A stretch of 64,000 nucleotides of DNA, from the NCBI GenBank assembly GCA_017521365.1, contig JAFXCT010000037.1, positions 1-64,000 of the forward strand, read 5' to 3'. Under the pieces are notes generated by a model. It did no database searches and had not been told where the DNA came from. It saw only the letters and a program-made list of their open reading frames with translations. Below are positions 43,765-51,146 of the stretch, in pieces (position 1 is the first letter of the stretch; each line of letters begins with the position of its first letter). This stretch comes from Clostridia bacterium. Its GTDB lineage: Bacteria > Bacillota > Clostridia > Oscillospirales > Acutalibacteraceae. A program made the translations under genes and the position numbers.

Positions 43765-43794
43765 AAAGGCTTGTATCTTCGGATACAGGTCTTT
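43765..43794 (+). terminator. Terminator of small peptide gene 1
   Basis: AAAGGCTTGTATC pairs with GATACAGGTCTTT over 13 bp around a TTCG tetraloop closed by C-G, an especially stable hairpin, followed by AATTTTTCTGTTTT. Confidence 0.9.
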
Positions 43795-43860
43795 AATTTT
43801 TCTGTTTTGGAAGAATAGTGAAAAAAACGAATTAATATACGGAAAAAATGACGATTTTGA

Positions 43861-43889
43861 TTGACAAAGTAAAAAAATAGGAATATAAT
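43861..43889 (+). promoter_or_regulatory. Perfect-consensus promoter of small peptide gene 2
   Basis: TTGACA (43861-43866), exactly 17 bases, TATAAT (43884-43889): all twelve consensus bases match, the strongest promoter in the window. Confidence 0.88.
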
Positions 43890-43927
43890 TTGCACGAATA
43901 GATTTGTAAATGGAGGTGAAATTTACA

Positions 43928-44074
43928 ATGGATGCTATTATGGAAGTAATCGGCAAGATCGATTTTGAGCAGATTATCGACATCGTTAAGAAGGTAGTTG
44001 CTTGGGTTCAGGAGTCCGGTATCATCGATAAGGTTATCGAGGTAGTTAAGGGCCTCATCGCTAACGTTGCCTAA
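43928..44074 (+). CDS. Small amphipathic peptide 2 (48 aa), paralogue of peptide 1
   Basis: Starts ATG 43928 after GGAGGTGAAATTTACA, ends TAA 44074. The 48-residue product has no signal peptide and no Cys. It is built of Ile/Val-rich amphipathic helices (IIDIVKKVVAWVQESG, then IIDKVIEVVKGLIANVA) with a single Trp and a net charge of about -3. The ribosome site and leader nearly copy those of gene 1, and the C-terminal half aligns with it, so the two arose by duplication. Its size and pattern recall phenol-soluble-modulin-like or leaderless bacteriocin peptides; this is only an analogy. Function unknown. Confidence 0.75.
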   Translation: MDAIMEVIGKIDFEQIIDIVKKVVAWVQESGIIDKVIEVVKGLIANVA

Positions 44075-44092
44075 TTTAATTGTTATGCAGAT

Positions 44093-44120
44093 AAAAACTC
44101 TCGCAAATGCGGGAGTTTTT
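44093..44120 (+). terminator. Terminator of small peptide gene 2
   Basis: AAAAACTCTCGC pairs with GCGGGAGTTTTT around a short loop, followed by GTTTT. Confidence 0.88.
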
Positions 44121-44179
44121 GTTTTATGCCCGTTTTGGTGTCAATAATAAAAGAAAACCGAAAAGGGTAGACAGGATAT

Positions 44180-44887
44180 ATGGAAAAAGAAAGAATCAGG
44201 TTTAAGGTTGATTATCTTCTGCTGGGTGAAAGGCAGCTTTCACGTCTTGCGGTGCTTGCGCCGCAGGTGCTTAAAATACTGTCCTTCGGGCTGATTGTGC
44301 TTGCTGTGCCTCAGGTAAGAGCGCTGTATTATTCGTTTCCCGTGCTTTGTGTACTGTATGCTTTGGGCGCAGTTATGCTGCGGATATTGGTCTGGTGTGC
44401 GGAGCTTTTGCGGGACAGATGGTTTATGCACAGAATAACCGGTGCCAAAATTTCCGCTTCAAGTCTGCTTGTTCAGTTTTCATTTGCGGATATTTTCCGT
44501 GCAGCCGTGCTTGCCCTGAGCTTAAGGGTGCGCTGCTTTTGCAGGGGTGTGCTGTTTTTTGCCGTGCCGGTGCTTTGTCTGGCGGTAAGCCTCAGCTTTA
44601 TAAATTCGGGTGTCAGCGGTGCTGTGCTCGGTGCTCTCGTGTGCGGAAATATTCTGCTTTTTGCGGTTGCAGGGCTTTTTTGCTCGGCGGCTTTCTGTAC
44701 CGTGCGCTATGCGGTAAAGCTCACAAGCCTTGAAAAATCAGGGCTTTACCGCAATGTCAAAGAAAAAACAGCCGCTCTTGATTCAAGCGGCTTCAAGCTG
44801 CTTCGTATTCGTTTGCTGACGATAGGTACATTTTCTTCAGAAAGAATAATGGCAGGGCTGCTTTATTCTCAAAGCAGAATATATTAA
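44180..44887 (+). CDS. Membrane protein of unknown function
   Basis: 235 residues with about four to six hydrophobic helices (around 24-45, 50-75, 105-135 and 140-175), Cys-rich in the membrane part (CFCRG, LFCSAAFC), and a soluble C-terminal tail of about 50 residues. I recognise no family. The ribosome site is weak (AGGATAT) and no good promoter is visible, so expression may come by read-through from small peptide gene 2. Its position between the peptides and the related secreted protein makes an export, immunity or receptor role worth testing, but nothing in the sequence shows this. Confidence 0.6.
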   Translation: MEKERIRFKVDYLLLGERQLSRLAVLAPQVLKILSFGLIVLAVPQVRALYYSFPVLCVLYALGAVMLRILVWCAELLRDRWFMHRITGAKISASSLLVQFSFADIFRAAVLALSLRVRCFCRGVLFFAVPVLCLAVSLSFINSGVSGAVLGALVCGNILLFAVAGLFCSAAFCTVRYAVKLTSLEKSGLYRNVKEKTAALDSSGFKLLRIRLLTIGTFSSERIMAGLLYSQSRIY

Positions 44888-44905
44888 TAAATTGTTAACG
44901 GGGTG

Positions 44906-44934
44906 TTGACAATATCTGCCTCGTGTGTTAAAAT
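44906..44934 (+). promoter_or_regulatory. Strong promoter of the secreted helix protein
   Basis: TTGACA (44906-44911), 17 bases, TAAAAT (44929-44934); eleven of twelve consensus bases. Confidence 0.82.
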
Positions 44935-44985
44935 ACATTACAACGCAAAAGCCACAAAATAACAGAATAAAGGAGAAAAAACGAA

Positions 44986-45348
44986 ATGAAAAAGTCTTTC
45001 AAAAAAGCACTTGCCGTTATTATGAGCGTAGTAATGCTTCTCGGCGCAACGAGCATTACATCCTTTGCGGCAACAGAAAAAACCACATTCGACGACGTTA
45101 CAAAGGCATTTTCCGATTGGATTAATGCTCTTTCCAGCTACGAGATGAGCGATTTCAACGAATTCGTAACTGCAATCCTCGGTCTCTTCGGCTTCAAGGG
45201 CGATTTTGAGGGTGTTCACAGCATTCCCTCACTTGTTGACGAGTGGTTTGGCTGGCTCGGCGATATCGGCGGTATCTACGAAGCATTTATCAACTTCATC
45301 AGCACCTCCGAGCTTCTCGACCTCATCAACGGTGTTCTTTCCAAGTAA
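44986..45348 (+). CDS. Small secreted protein related to the amphipathic peptides
   Basis: 120 residues. A classical signal peptide (basic KKSFKKA, hydrophobic core, cleavage likely after TSFAA near residue 29) leaves a mature acidic, helix-rich protein of about 91 residues rich in Phe and Trp, with no Cys. Its end (IYEAFINFISTSELLDLI) resembles the end of small peptide 1 (VVEAVINFFKSIIELF), sharing EA-x-INF. Ribosome site AAAGGAG, own consensus promoter and terminator. I know no family for it; it may be the exported member of the same group. Confidence 0.72.
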   Translation: MKKSFKKALAVIMSVVMLLGATSITSFAATEKTTFDDVTKAFSDWINALSSYEMSDFNEFVTAILGLFGFKGDFEGVHSIPSLVDEWFGWLGDIGGIYEAFINFISTSELLDLINGVLSK

Positions 45349-45368
45349 TCAGTTTGTATTTTTTCAAA

Positions 45369-45394
45369 AACCCTCTTTCACAAGAGGGTTTTTT
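45369..45394 (+). terminator. Terminator after the secreted helix protein
   Basis: AACCCTCTT (45369-45377) pairs with AAGAGGGTT (45382-45390), then TTTT. The -35 of the next promoter lies inside its loop and arm. Confidence 0.88.
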
Positions 45395-45404
45395 CTGTTA
45401 TAAT
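45377..45404 (+). promoter_or_regulatory. Promoter of fucosidase gene, overlapping a terminator
   Basis: TTCACA (45377-45382, five of six consensus bases), 16 bases, TATAAT (45399-45404). Transcription would begin near 45411, at the base of the long hairpin. Confidence 0.55.
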
Positions 45405-45412
45405 AAACGTTG

Positions 45413-45463
45413 CCCGATAAAACTCAAAGCGTACACAGGAATTGTGTTCGGAGTTTTATCGGG
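45413..45463 (+). promoter_or_regulatory. Long hairpin at the start of the fucosidase mRNA
   Basis: CCCGATAAAACTC (45413-45425) is the exact inverse of GAGTTTTATCGGG (45451-45463); inside it ACACA (45433-45437) pairs with TGTGT (45443-45447). It begins within a few bases of the predicted transcription start and ends 22 bases before the ribosome site. It could protect the 5' end of the mRNA, act as a regulated RNA, or be a repressor palindrome in DNA. No T-run follows, so it is not a terminator. Confidence 0.55.
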
Positions 45464-45499
45464 TACTATATAAAAACGACTTTATCAGGAGAGTTAGAT

Positions 45500-46813
45500 A
45501 TGAAATACGAAAACAACTGGGACTCCCTTAATTCAAGACCCGTGCCTGAGTGGTTTGCCGATGCAAAGTTCGGCATATTTATTCATTGGGGCCTTTATTC
45601 CGTGCCTGCATACGCACCGAAGGGCGATTATGCCGAGTGGTACGGCTATTCCTGCAATCTGGAAACACCCGAGCATCCGTCACATCCCAAGTACAGGGAA
45701 TTCCACAAAAAGCACTATAATTCAAGACCTTATTACGATTTCGTCAACGATTTTACGGGCAGCCGCTTTGACGCAGACAAGTGGGCACAGCTTTTCAAAA
45801 AAGCAGGTGCAAAGTACATAAATTTCGTTTCAAAGCACCACGACGGATACTGCCTTTACGAAACCGAATATGCACCCGGGCTCAACTCCGTTGAGTGTGC
45901 ACCCAAGAGGGATTTCCTTATGGAGCTTAAAAACGCTATGGAGGGCACGGGCGTGCGCTTCGGCGTTTACCACTCCGTTTATGAGTGGTGGCATCCGTAT
46001 TACCTTGAGGACCCGGAAAAATATGCTCTTGAGCACCTTCACCCGATGCTCAAGGAGCTTGTTGAAAAGTATCAGCCCAACACGCTGTTTACGGACGGCG
46101 AATGGGCGCACGAAAGCTCCGTCTGGCATTCAACCGAGTTTTTGCAGTGGCTTTACAACGAGTCGAGCGTTAAGGATTTTATTGTTCCCAACGACCGCTG
46201 GGGCAAGGAAACCCGAGGAAAGCTCGGCGGTAATTTCACAACCGAGTACGGTATTATTGACGTTTACCTCGGCACCGAAAGAAGAATTGAGGATGTTGAG
46301 CTTGACAGACCCTTTGAGGAGTGCAGAGGTATAGGCCGTTCCTTCGGTATCAACAAGGAGGAAGAGGTTGAGGACTACCTTTCCGCAAAGGAGCTTCTTG
46401 AAACACTTTGCGACCTCGTTTCAAAGGGCGGTAACTTCCTGCTCAATATCGGCCCCGATGCAGACGGCACGATTCCCGTAATTATGGAGGAACGTCTGCT
46501 TCAGATGGGTGACTGGCTACGTGTCAACGGCGAAGCAATTTACTCAACCCGTGTTTATACTAAAAAGGCTCAGCCCGGCGTATACTACACAAGAAAGGGT
46601 GACGATGTTTACGCAATAATAAACCGCTTCCCGTTCGGCTCTCAGGTGCTCGGTGAGGTTGAATATTCCGCAGACCTCAAGGCTTCTCTCCTCGGCTGTG
46701 ATGCCGTGCTTGAGGTGAAGGATAACGCAGGCAAGGCGGAAATTGTTTTCCCTGCAATCAATCCCGACAACCTTGACAGCAATTGGCTTTACACAATAAA
46801 ACTTACAAAATAA
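45500..46813 (+). CDS. GH29 alpha-L-fucosidase
   Basis: Removes alpha-linked L-fucose from glycans, for example mucin or milk oligosaccharides. 437 residues without signal peptide, so it works on imported sugars. Motifs: FGIFIHWGLYSVPA, INFVSKHHDGYCLYE, nucleophile Asp199 in LFTDGEW and GGNFLLNIGPDADGTI. ATG 45500 follows AGGAGAG. Followed after 15 bases by a phosphohexomutase, a likely two-gene operon. Confidence 0.94.
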   Translation: MKYENNWDSLNSRPVPEWFADAKFGIFIHWGLYSVPAYAPKGDYAEWYGYSCNLETPEHPSHPKYREFHKKHYNSRPYYDFVNDFTGSRFDADKWAQLFKKAGAKYINFVSKHHDGYCLYETEYAPGLNSVECAPKRDFLMELKNAMEGTGVRFGVYHSVYEWWHPYYLEDPEKYALEHLHPMLKELVEKYQPNTLFTDGEWAHESSVWHSTEFLQWLYNESSVKDFIVPNDRWGKETRGKLGGNFTTEYGIIDVYLGTERRIEDVELDRPFEECRGIGRSFGINKEEEVEDYLSAKELLETLCDLVSKGGNFLLNIGPDADGTIPVIMEERLLQMGDWLRVNGEAIYSTRVYTKKAQPGVYYTRKGDDVYAIINRFPFGSQVLGEVEYSADLKASLLGCDAVLEVKDNAGKAEIVFPAINPDNLDSNWLYTIKLTK

Positions 46814-46828
46814 GGAAGGCGTGAAATA

Positions 46829-48319
46829 ATGCAGGAAATGCTGAAGTTCAAAAGCGGTACGGACGTCAGAGGTGTGGCAGTAGGGGAGAGCGACGGCAAA
46901 ATTCCGTTTCTCTCCGATGAAGCTGTGCGCAGTATTGTGTTCGGCTTCGTGAAGTTTCTCGACAAAAAGCCGCTTAAAATAGCCGTGGGCCACGATTGCC
47001 GTGTGTCAGCGCAAAGGCTTAAAAATGCGGTGATTTCCGCACTTGTCGATTCGGGTGTCGCCGTAATCGACTGCGGTCTTTCCTCGACCCCGGCAATGTT
47101 TATGGCAAATATTGAGCTTTCCTGCGATGCAGCGATACAGCTTACCGCAAGCCACCACCCGTGGGACAAAAACGGGCTGAAATTCTTTGTCGGCAGAAGC
47201 GGAATTGACGGTAAGCAGCTGACCGAAATCCTTAAGAATTCCGAAAACCCCACCGTTCCTGAAAACGGAAAGGGTACTGTTGAGGCTGTGGATTTTATGC
47301 CGCGGTATGCCCGGCTTCTGCGTGAAATCATAATCAGGGGCACGGGTGAGGAAAAACCCTTGAAAGGGCTTAAAATAGCCGTTGATGCAGGCAACGGAGT
47401 CGGCGGCTTTTACGCTGAGCAGGTGCTTGAGCCCTTGGGTGCCGACGTTTCGGGCAGTCGCTTTTTGGAGCCCGACGGAATGTTCCCGAACCATATTCCC
47501 AATCCCGAAAGCAAGCAGGCAATGCAGGCGATATCCGAAGCGGTTGTTGACAGTAAATCTGACCTCGGCCTGATTTTTGATACCGACGTTGACAGAGCCG
47601 CCTGCGTCGATTCAAGCGGCAGGGAAATTGCACGCAACCGCCTTGTTGCGCTTGCAGCGGCAATTGCTCTTGAGGGTAACGGCGGCGGTACGGTAGTAAC
47701 CGACAGCATTGTTTCCGACGGGCTGATTGATTTTGTGCGCCAAACCCTCGGCGGTGTAATTCTGCCGTTCAAAAGGGGCTACAAGAACGTTATTGACAAG
47801 CAGATTGAGCTTAATAATTCCGGTATAAACTGTCCGCTTGCAATTGAAACCTCGGGTCACGCCGCATTCAGGGATAATTATTATCTTGACGACGGTGCCT
47901 ACCTTGCGGCAAGAATTGTGATAAAGCTGGTCGAGCTCAAAAAGCAGGGCAAAACACTCGAAAGTCTTTTGGCTTCGCTTGAGCAAGCCGAGGAAGAAAA
48001 GGAAATCCGCCTTAAAATAGGTGCGGAGGACTTCCGTGCTTACGGCGAAAGGTTTGTTGAGGATTTGCGCCGCTTTGCAGACAGCAGCGAAAACTGGAGC
48101 GTTGTGCCGAATACGTATGAGGGTGTTCGCATCAACGCCGATTCCCGAAGCGGTGACGGCTGGCTGTTGGCACGCCTGAGCGTTCACGACCCCGTAATAC
48201 CCGTCAATTTTGAAAGCAGGAGCAGGGGCGGTACGCTTGCCGCCGCAAAAATTCTGCTCGCCTTTGCAAAAAAATATCCCGAGCTCGATTGCTCGGCGCT
48301 GGAAGAATACTGCGTGTGA
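46829..48319 (+). CDS. Phosphoglucomutase/phosphomannomutase family protein
   Basis: 496 residues of the alpha-D-phosphohexomutase family. Phosphorylated serine Ser108 in TASHHPWDKNG, metal loop DTDVDRAAC, sugar-selecting ETSGHAAF and phosphate-binding SRSRGGT are in order. The usual TASHNP and DGDGDR motifs are changed to TASHHP and DTDVDR, typical of a divergent subfamily. It would interconvert hexose 1- and 6-phosphates; which hexose is unclear. Feeding the nucleotide-sugar pathways at 56 kb is possible. Confidence 0.85.
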   Translation: MQEMLKFKSGTDVRGVAVGESDGKIPFLSDEAVRSIVFGFVKFLDKKPLKIAVGHDCRVSAQRLKNAVISALVDSGVAVIDCGLSSTPAMFMANIELSCDAAIQLTASHHPWDKNGLKFFVGRSGIDGKQLTEILKNSENPTVPENGKGTVEAVDFMPRYARLLREIIIRGTGEEKPLKGLKIAVDAGNGVGGFYAEQVLEPLGADVSGSRFLEPDGMFPNHIPNPESKQAMQAISEAVVDSKSDLGLIFDTDVDRAACVDSSGREIARNRLVALAAAIALEGNGGGTVVTDSIVSDGLIDFVRQTLGGVILPFKRGYKNVIDKQIELNNSGINCPLAIETSGHAAFRDNYYLDDGAYLAARIVIKLVELKKQGKTLESLLASLEQAEEEKEIRLKIGAEDFRAYGERFVEDLRRFADSSENWSVVPNTYEGVRINADSRSGDGWLLARLSVHDPVIPVNFESRSRGGTLAAAKILLAFAKKYPELDCSALEEYCV

Positions 48320-48337
48320 AAACCGCTGTAATTAACG

Positions 48338-48376
48338 CAAAACACCCTGTATCACATTGATATCGGGTGTTTTTTG
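48338..48376 (+). terminator. Terminator after phosphohexomutase gene
   Basis: AAACACCC with GGGTGTTT, extended by TATC/GATA, then TTTTTT. Confidence 0.8.
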
Positions 48377-48385
48377 CAATTCCGC

Positions 48386-48415
48386 TTGACACCTCGATAT
48401 ATAATGGATTATTAT
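48386..48415 (+). promoter_or_regulatory. Promoter of thyX
   Basis: TTGACA (48386-48391) and TATTAT (48410-48415) with an 18-base spacer. A TATAAT at 48400 is too close to that -35 to pair with it. Confidence 0.5.
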
Positions 48416-48452
48416 TTTAATGTATAGCGAAATTAAACGGAGGAAATTGAAA

Positions 48453-49817
48453 ATGGATTTCACACCCGGTGTTTATATTTTAAGCGCAAGCGAATGTAAG
48501 GAAAAAATGTGTGCCGCCGCAGGCAGAATTTCAACTCAGCCCGGCAACGCACTCGGTATATGGGCAAAATCGCAGGATGACGAAAAGAACGCAAACCTTA
48601 TCGACAAGGTTACCCGTTCGGGCCATAACTCCACGGTTGAGCACGTTATGTTCAACCTTGCCTTCAACGACGTTTCCGTTATCGTTGAGCAGTTTATGAT
48701 TGAGTTCCGCCTTGCTTCTTTTACTGTCAAATCACGCCGTTACGTCGATTTTTACGACGCAGGCTACTATGTTCCCGAATTCAAAGCAAAGGAAAACGAA
48801 GAAAAATACAAAAAGACCATAGATTCTCTTTTTGAAACGTATAAGCTCCTGACCGATAACGAAATCCCGAAAGAGGATGCACGCTTCGTACTGCCTTACT
48901 GCTTTTTGAGCAACTTCTTCTGCTCGCTCAACGGCAGAGAGCTGCTGCACGTGCTTCACGCAATGCTCCACGGCAGAGGCAGCAAGAGCCCCGAAATCAG
49001 GGCACTTGGCGAACAGTTACTCAAGCAGGCGAGGGAAATTGCACCGGGCGTGCTCACGGGCTTTGAAGAAAGAAAGCCGAAGAAGAACGACACGGTTGAT
49101 TTAAGCTTTATCAAGGCAACAAAAAAGGCAGACTGTGAGCTCGTTGAATACATAGGCGGCAGTAAGGATGCGGCAAAGACTGTTGCAACAGCCGCAATGC
49201 TTGAAAACAACACGTTCTCTGCCGCCGATATAAAAGCAGCGGTTGAAAACAAAGAAACAAGAAAGCAGATTATTGACGCAGTGCTTAACTGCTCACGCCC
49301 GAGAGCGTTAGAGAGCGTTCAGTTTACCTTTGCGCTCAACAAGGTTTCCCTTTCAACCCTCACCCACTTTGCGCGCCACAGAATCCACTCAATTCAGGTT
49401 CCGTCACTCGACACGGTTGACAGAAATGACTGGGTTATGCCCGAGAGCATAAAGGCAAAGCCCGAAATGCTTGAGGCATACAACAACGCTTTCAATTCAG
49501 CCGTTGCGCTTTATGATGAATTAAAGGCGGCAGGCGAAGAGGAAGCACTCCCCTACCTCATTTTAAGCGGCAACACCTTAAGCATTGTTTCCACAATGAA
49601 CGCAAGAGAGCTGTTGCTGTTTATGAAGCTGAGAAGCTGTATGAGAGCACAGTGGGAAATTCAGATTTACGCAAACAGAATGCTCGAAATTCTCCGCAGC
49701 GAAGAGCCCGAATTATTCGGCAAATACGGCCCGAGCTGCTACGCAGACGGCTTCTGCCCCGAAGGCAGACTTTCCTGCGGCAGAGCAACGGAAATTAAAG
49801 CAAAATACAGCGTATAA
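48453..49817 (+). CDS. thyX: FAD-dependent thymidylate synthase, tandem two-domain form
   Basis: Makes dTMP from dUMP using methylene-THF, NADPH and FAD. At 454 residues it is twice the usual length (about 220). Each half looks like one whole ThyX. The N-terminal half (about 1-225) has HNSTVEHVMFNL but EFRLAS at 84-89 where RHRxxS is expected. The C-terminal half (about 240-440) has the signature RHRIHS at 308-313 and RSCMRAQWEIQIYA. The active site is therefore probably built from the C-terminal RHRxxS plus residues of the degenerate half. ATG 48453 follows GGAGG. No thyA is visible in the window. Confidence 0.88.
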   Translation: MDFTPGVYILSASECKEKMCAAAGRISTQPGNALGIWAKSQDDEKNANLIDKVTRSGHNSTVEHVMFNLAFNDVSVIVEQFMIEFRLASFTVKSRRYVDFYDAGYYVPEFKAKENEEKYKKTIDSLFETYKLLTDNEIPKEDARFVLPYCFLSNFFCSLNGRELLHVLHAMLHGRGSKSPEIRALGEQLLKQAREIAPGVLTGFEERKPKKNDTVDLSFIKATKKADCELVEYIGGSKDAAKTVATAAMLENNTFSAADIKAAVENKETRKQIIDAVLNCSRPRALESVQFTFALNKVSLSTLTHFARHRIHSIQVPSLDTVDRNDWVMPESIKAKPEMLEAYNNAFNSAVALYDELKAAGEEEALPYLILSGNTLSIVSTMNARELLLFMKLRSCMRAQWEIQIYANRMLEILRSEEPELFGKYGPSCYADGFCPEGRLSCGRATEIKAKYSV

Positions 49818-49823
49818 AAGTTT

Positions 49824-49857
49824 AAGAGTGTGTATCAAATCTTTGATACACACTCTT
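49824..49857. terminator. Terminator after thyX, bidirectional
   Basis: AAGAGTGTGTATCAAA (49824-49839) pairs perfectly with TTTGATACACACTCTT (49842-49857). The loop is only two bases, so the innermost pairs are probably open. Confidence 0.82.
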
Positions 49858-49872
49858 GTTATTTATTCTAAT

Positions 49873-49925
49873 AAATTACATTTTGTAGGGGCGATAATAC
49901 GGACAAATCGTGAATTGTCCCTACA
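49873..49925. repeat. TGTAGGGGCGA repeat copy
   Basis: Begins AAATTACATTTTGTAGGGGCGA, matching (with one change) the reverse complement of the repeat end at 3214-3236, and closes with TTGTCCCTACAG, forming an inverted TGTAGGG...CCCTACA unit. Lies between convergent thyX and the phosphoesterase. Confidence 0.6.
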
Positions 49926-49932
49926 GTGTTAA

Positions 49933-51081
49933 TCAGAATTTCAATGCGTATTTGAGAGCATTGAAGATATTTTCAAAGAAGCAGATTACTGCGTTGAGAG
50001 CTTTATCAAATGCGTTGTCATACTCTGCATAGGGCTCGTCAATCTGCTCTGCAAACTCGCCGTTTACATACTCATAAAGCGTTGTTTCAATTGTGCCCGT
50101 TGCTTCGTCAAAAGTTACTGTTCTCACGCCGTAGGGGCCCATTTTTGAAAACTGACAGCCGTAGGTCATACCGAAGGTTACGCCGTCCCAAACGCCTGTA
50201 AATCCGCTTGTATGCCAATGGCCGAAGAAGGCGCCGACAACGTTTTTAGCTTTGTAAGCCTTAAAAATATCGGTTGTTGTACCGGGATCAATAATACCCT
50301 CTGCGTGACCCATAGCAATTTCGGCGTTGAGGCGGTAAGCCTTTGTACCGCTTATGAGTGCACCCTCGTCCCAGATTTTACATTCTTCATAAAGATTTCC
50401 CATATCGTCAAGCGGTATGTGCTCAAAGACAACACCGGGTACACCGCCGTTATCGTAGGAAGTAAGCCAATTCATCTGTGCTTCGCCAAAGCCCTTGCCG
50501 TTGTCGAGCATCCATAAGCCGAAGGCAGGCTCACCCGAAGCGGAGTAAACGGGAACATAATAGTCAACCTTTGTGGAAAGCATATCGCAGTATTCGGCGG
50601 TGATGCAGTTCGGATATTCGGCATAAATTGCCATCCAGTCCTCAAGAGTAACCTCGCTGCTGTAATCATTGTTGCCCTGTGTCACGGCATAGGGAATGCC
50701 CGAAGCCTCAAGCGGAGCAAAAATCTGCTCAACTGCCTTTTTTGTGTTTTCGAGTGTCTTTTCGTAATCGCCGTCAACGGTGACACCCTCTTTAAAAATT
50801 TCGCTGTCGGAAATATCACCAGCACGGGAGTTTTCAACAAGATCGCCCGTAATTACAATAAAATCGGGGTCTGTTACCTCAATTGATTTTTCGATAAACT
50901 CAATAAGTCCGTCGGCAAGGCAGGCATCCTCCTGCGGGTCTGTAAGCTGTAAAACGGTGAACTTTCCGTCCTCACCGAAGCTGAGCCTGGTCAATTCCTC
51001 GCCGTCCTCGGCATTTACGCCGAAAACAAAAAATGTACAAAGCAGACTTACGATAAGCATTAAGGACATATACTTCTTCAT
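49933..51081 (-). CDS. Secreted metallophosphoesterase with C-terminal helix tail
   Basis: 382 residues. A signal peptide (MKKYMSLMLIV..., cleavage probably after VNA near residue 24) is followed by a calcineurin-like phosphoesterase domain with LQLTDPQED, ITGDLVENS, TQGNND, FEHIPLDD and FGHWHTSGF; the GNND in place of GNHD is a family variant. The last about 25 residues form a hydrophobic helix (KALNAVICFFENIFNALKYA) similar to the small peptides at 43.6 kb, perhaps a membrane-binding tail. ATG 51081 follows GAGGAGG. The substrate is unknown. Confidence 0.85.
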   Translation of the reverse strand: MKKYMSLMLIVSLLCTFFVFGVNAEDGEELTRLSFGEDGKFTVLQLTDPQEDACLADGLIEFIEKSIEVTDPDFIVITGDLVENSRAGDISDSEIFKEGVTVDGDYEKTLENTKKAVEQIFAPLEASGIPYAVTQGNNDYSSEVTLEDWMAIYAEYPNCITAEYCDMLSTKVDYYVPVYSASGEPAFGLWMLDNGKGFGEAQMNWLTSYDNGGVPGVVFEHIPLDDMGNLYEECKIWDEGALISGTKAYRLNAEIAMGHAEGIIDPGTTTDIFKAYKAKNVVGAFFGHWHTSGFTGVWDGVTFGMTYGCQFSKMGPYGVRTVTFDEATGTIETTLYEYVNGEFAEQIDEPYAEYDNAFDKALNAVICFFENIFNALKYALKF

Positions 51082-51146
51082 TTTATTTTCCTCCTCGAAA
51101 GCTAACGCCCGTGTGCTTTTGCAAACACTCGGGCGCTGCAATTTAA

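Noticed and set aside
43583..44074. Type I toxin-antitoxin pair
   Set aside because: The peptides are not simple single membrane-spanning toxins (too acidic and amphipathic), and no antisense promoter was seen; two sense genes with strong promoters and terminators fit better.
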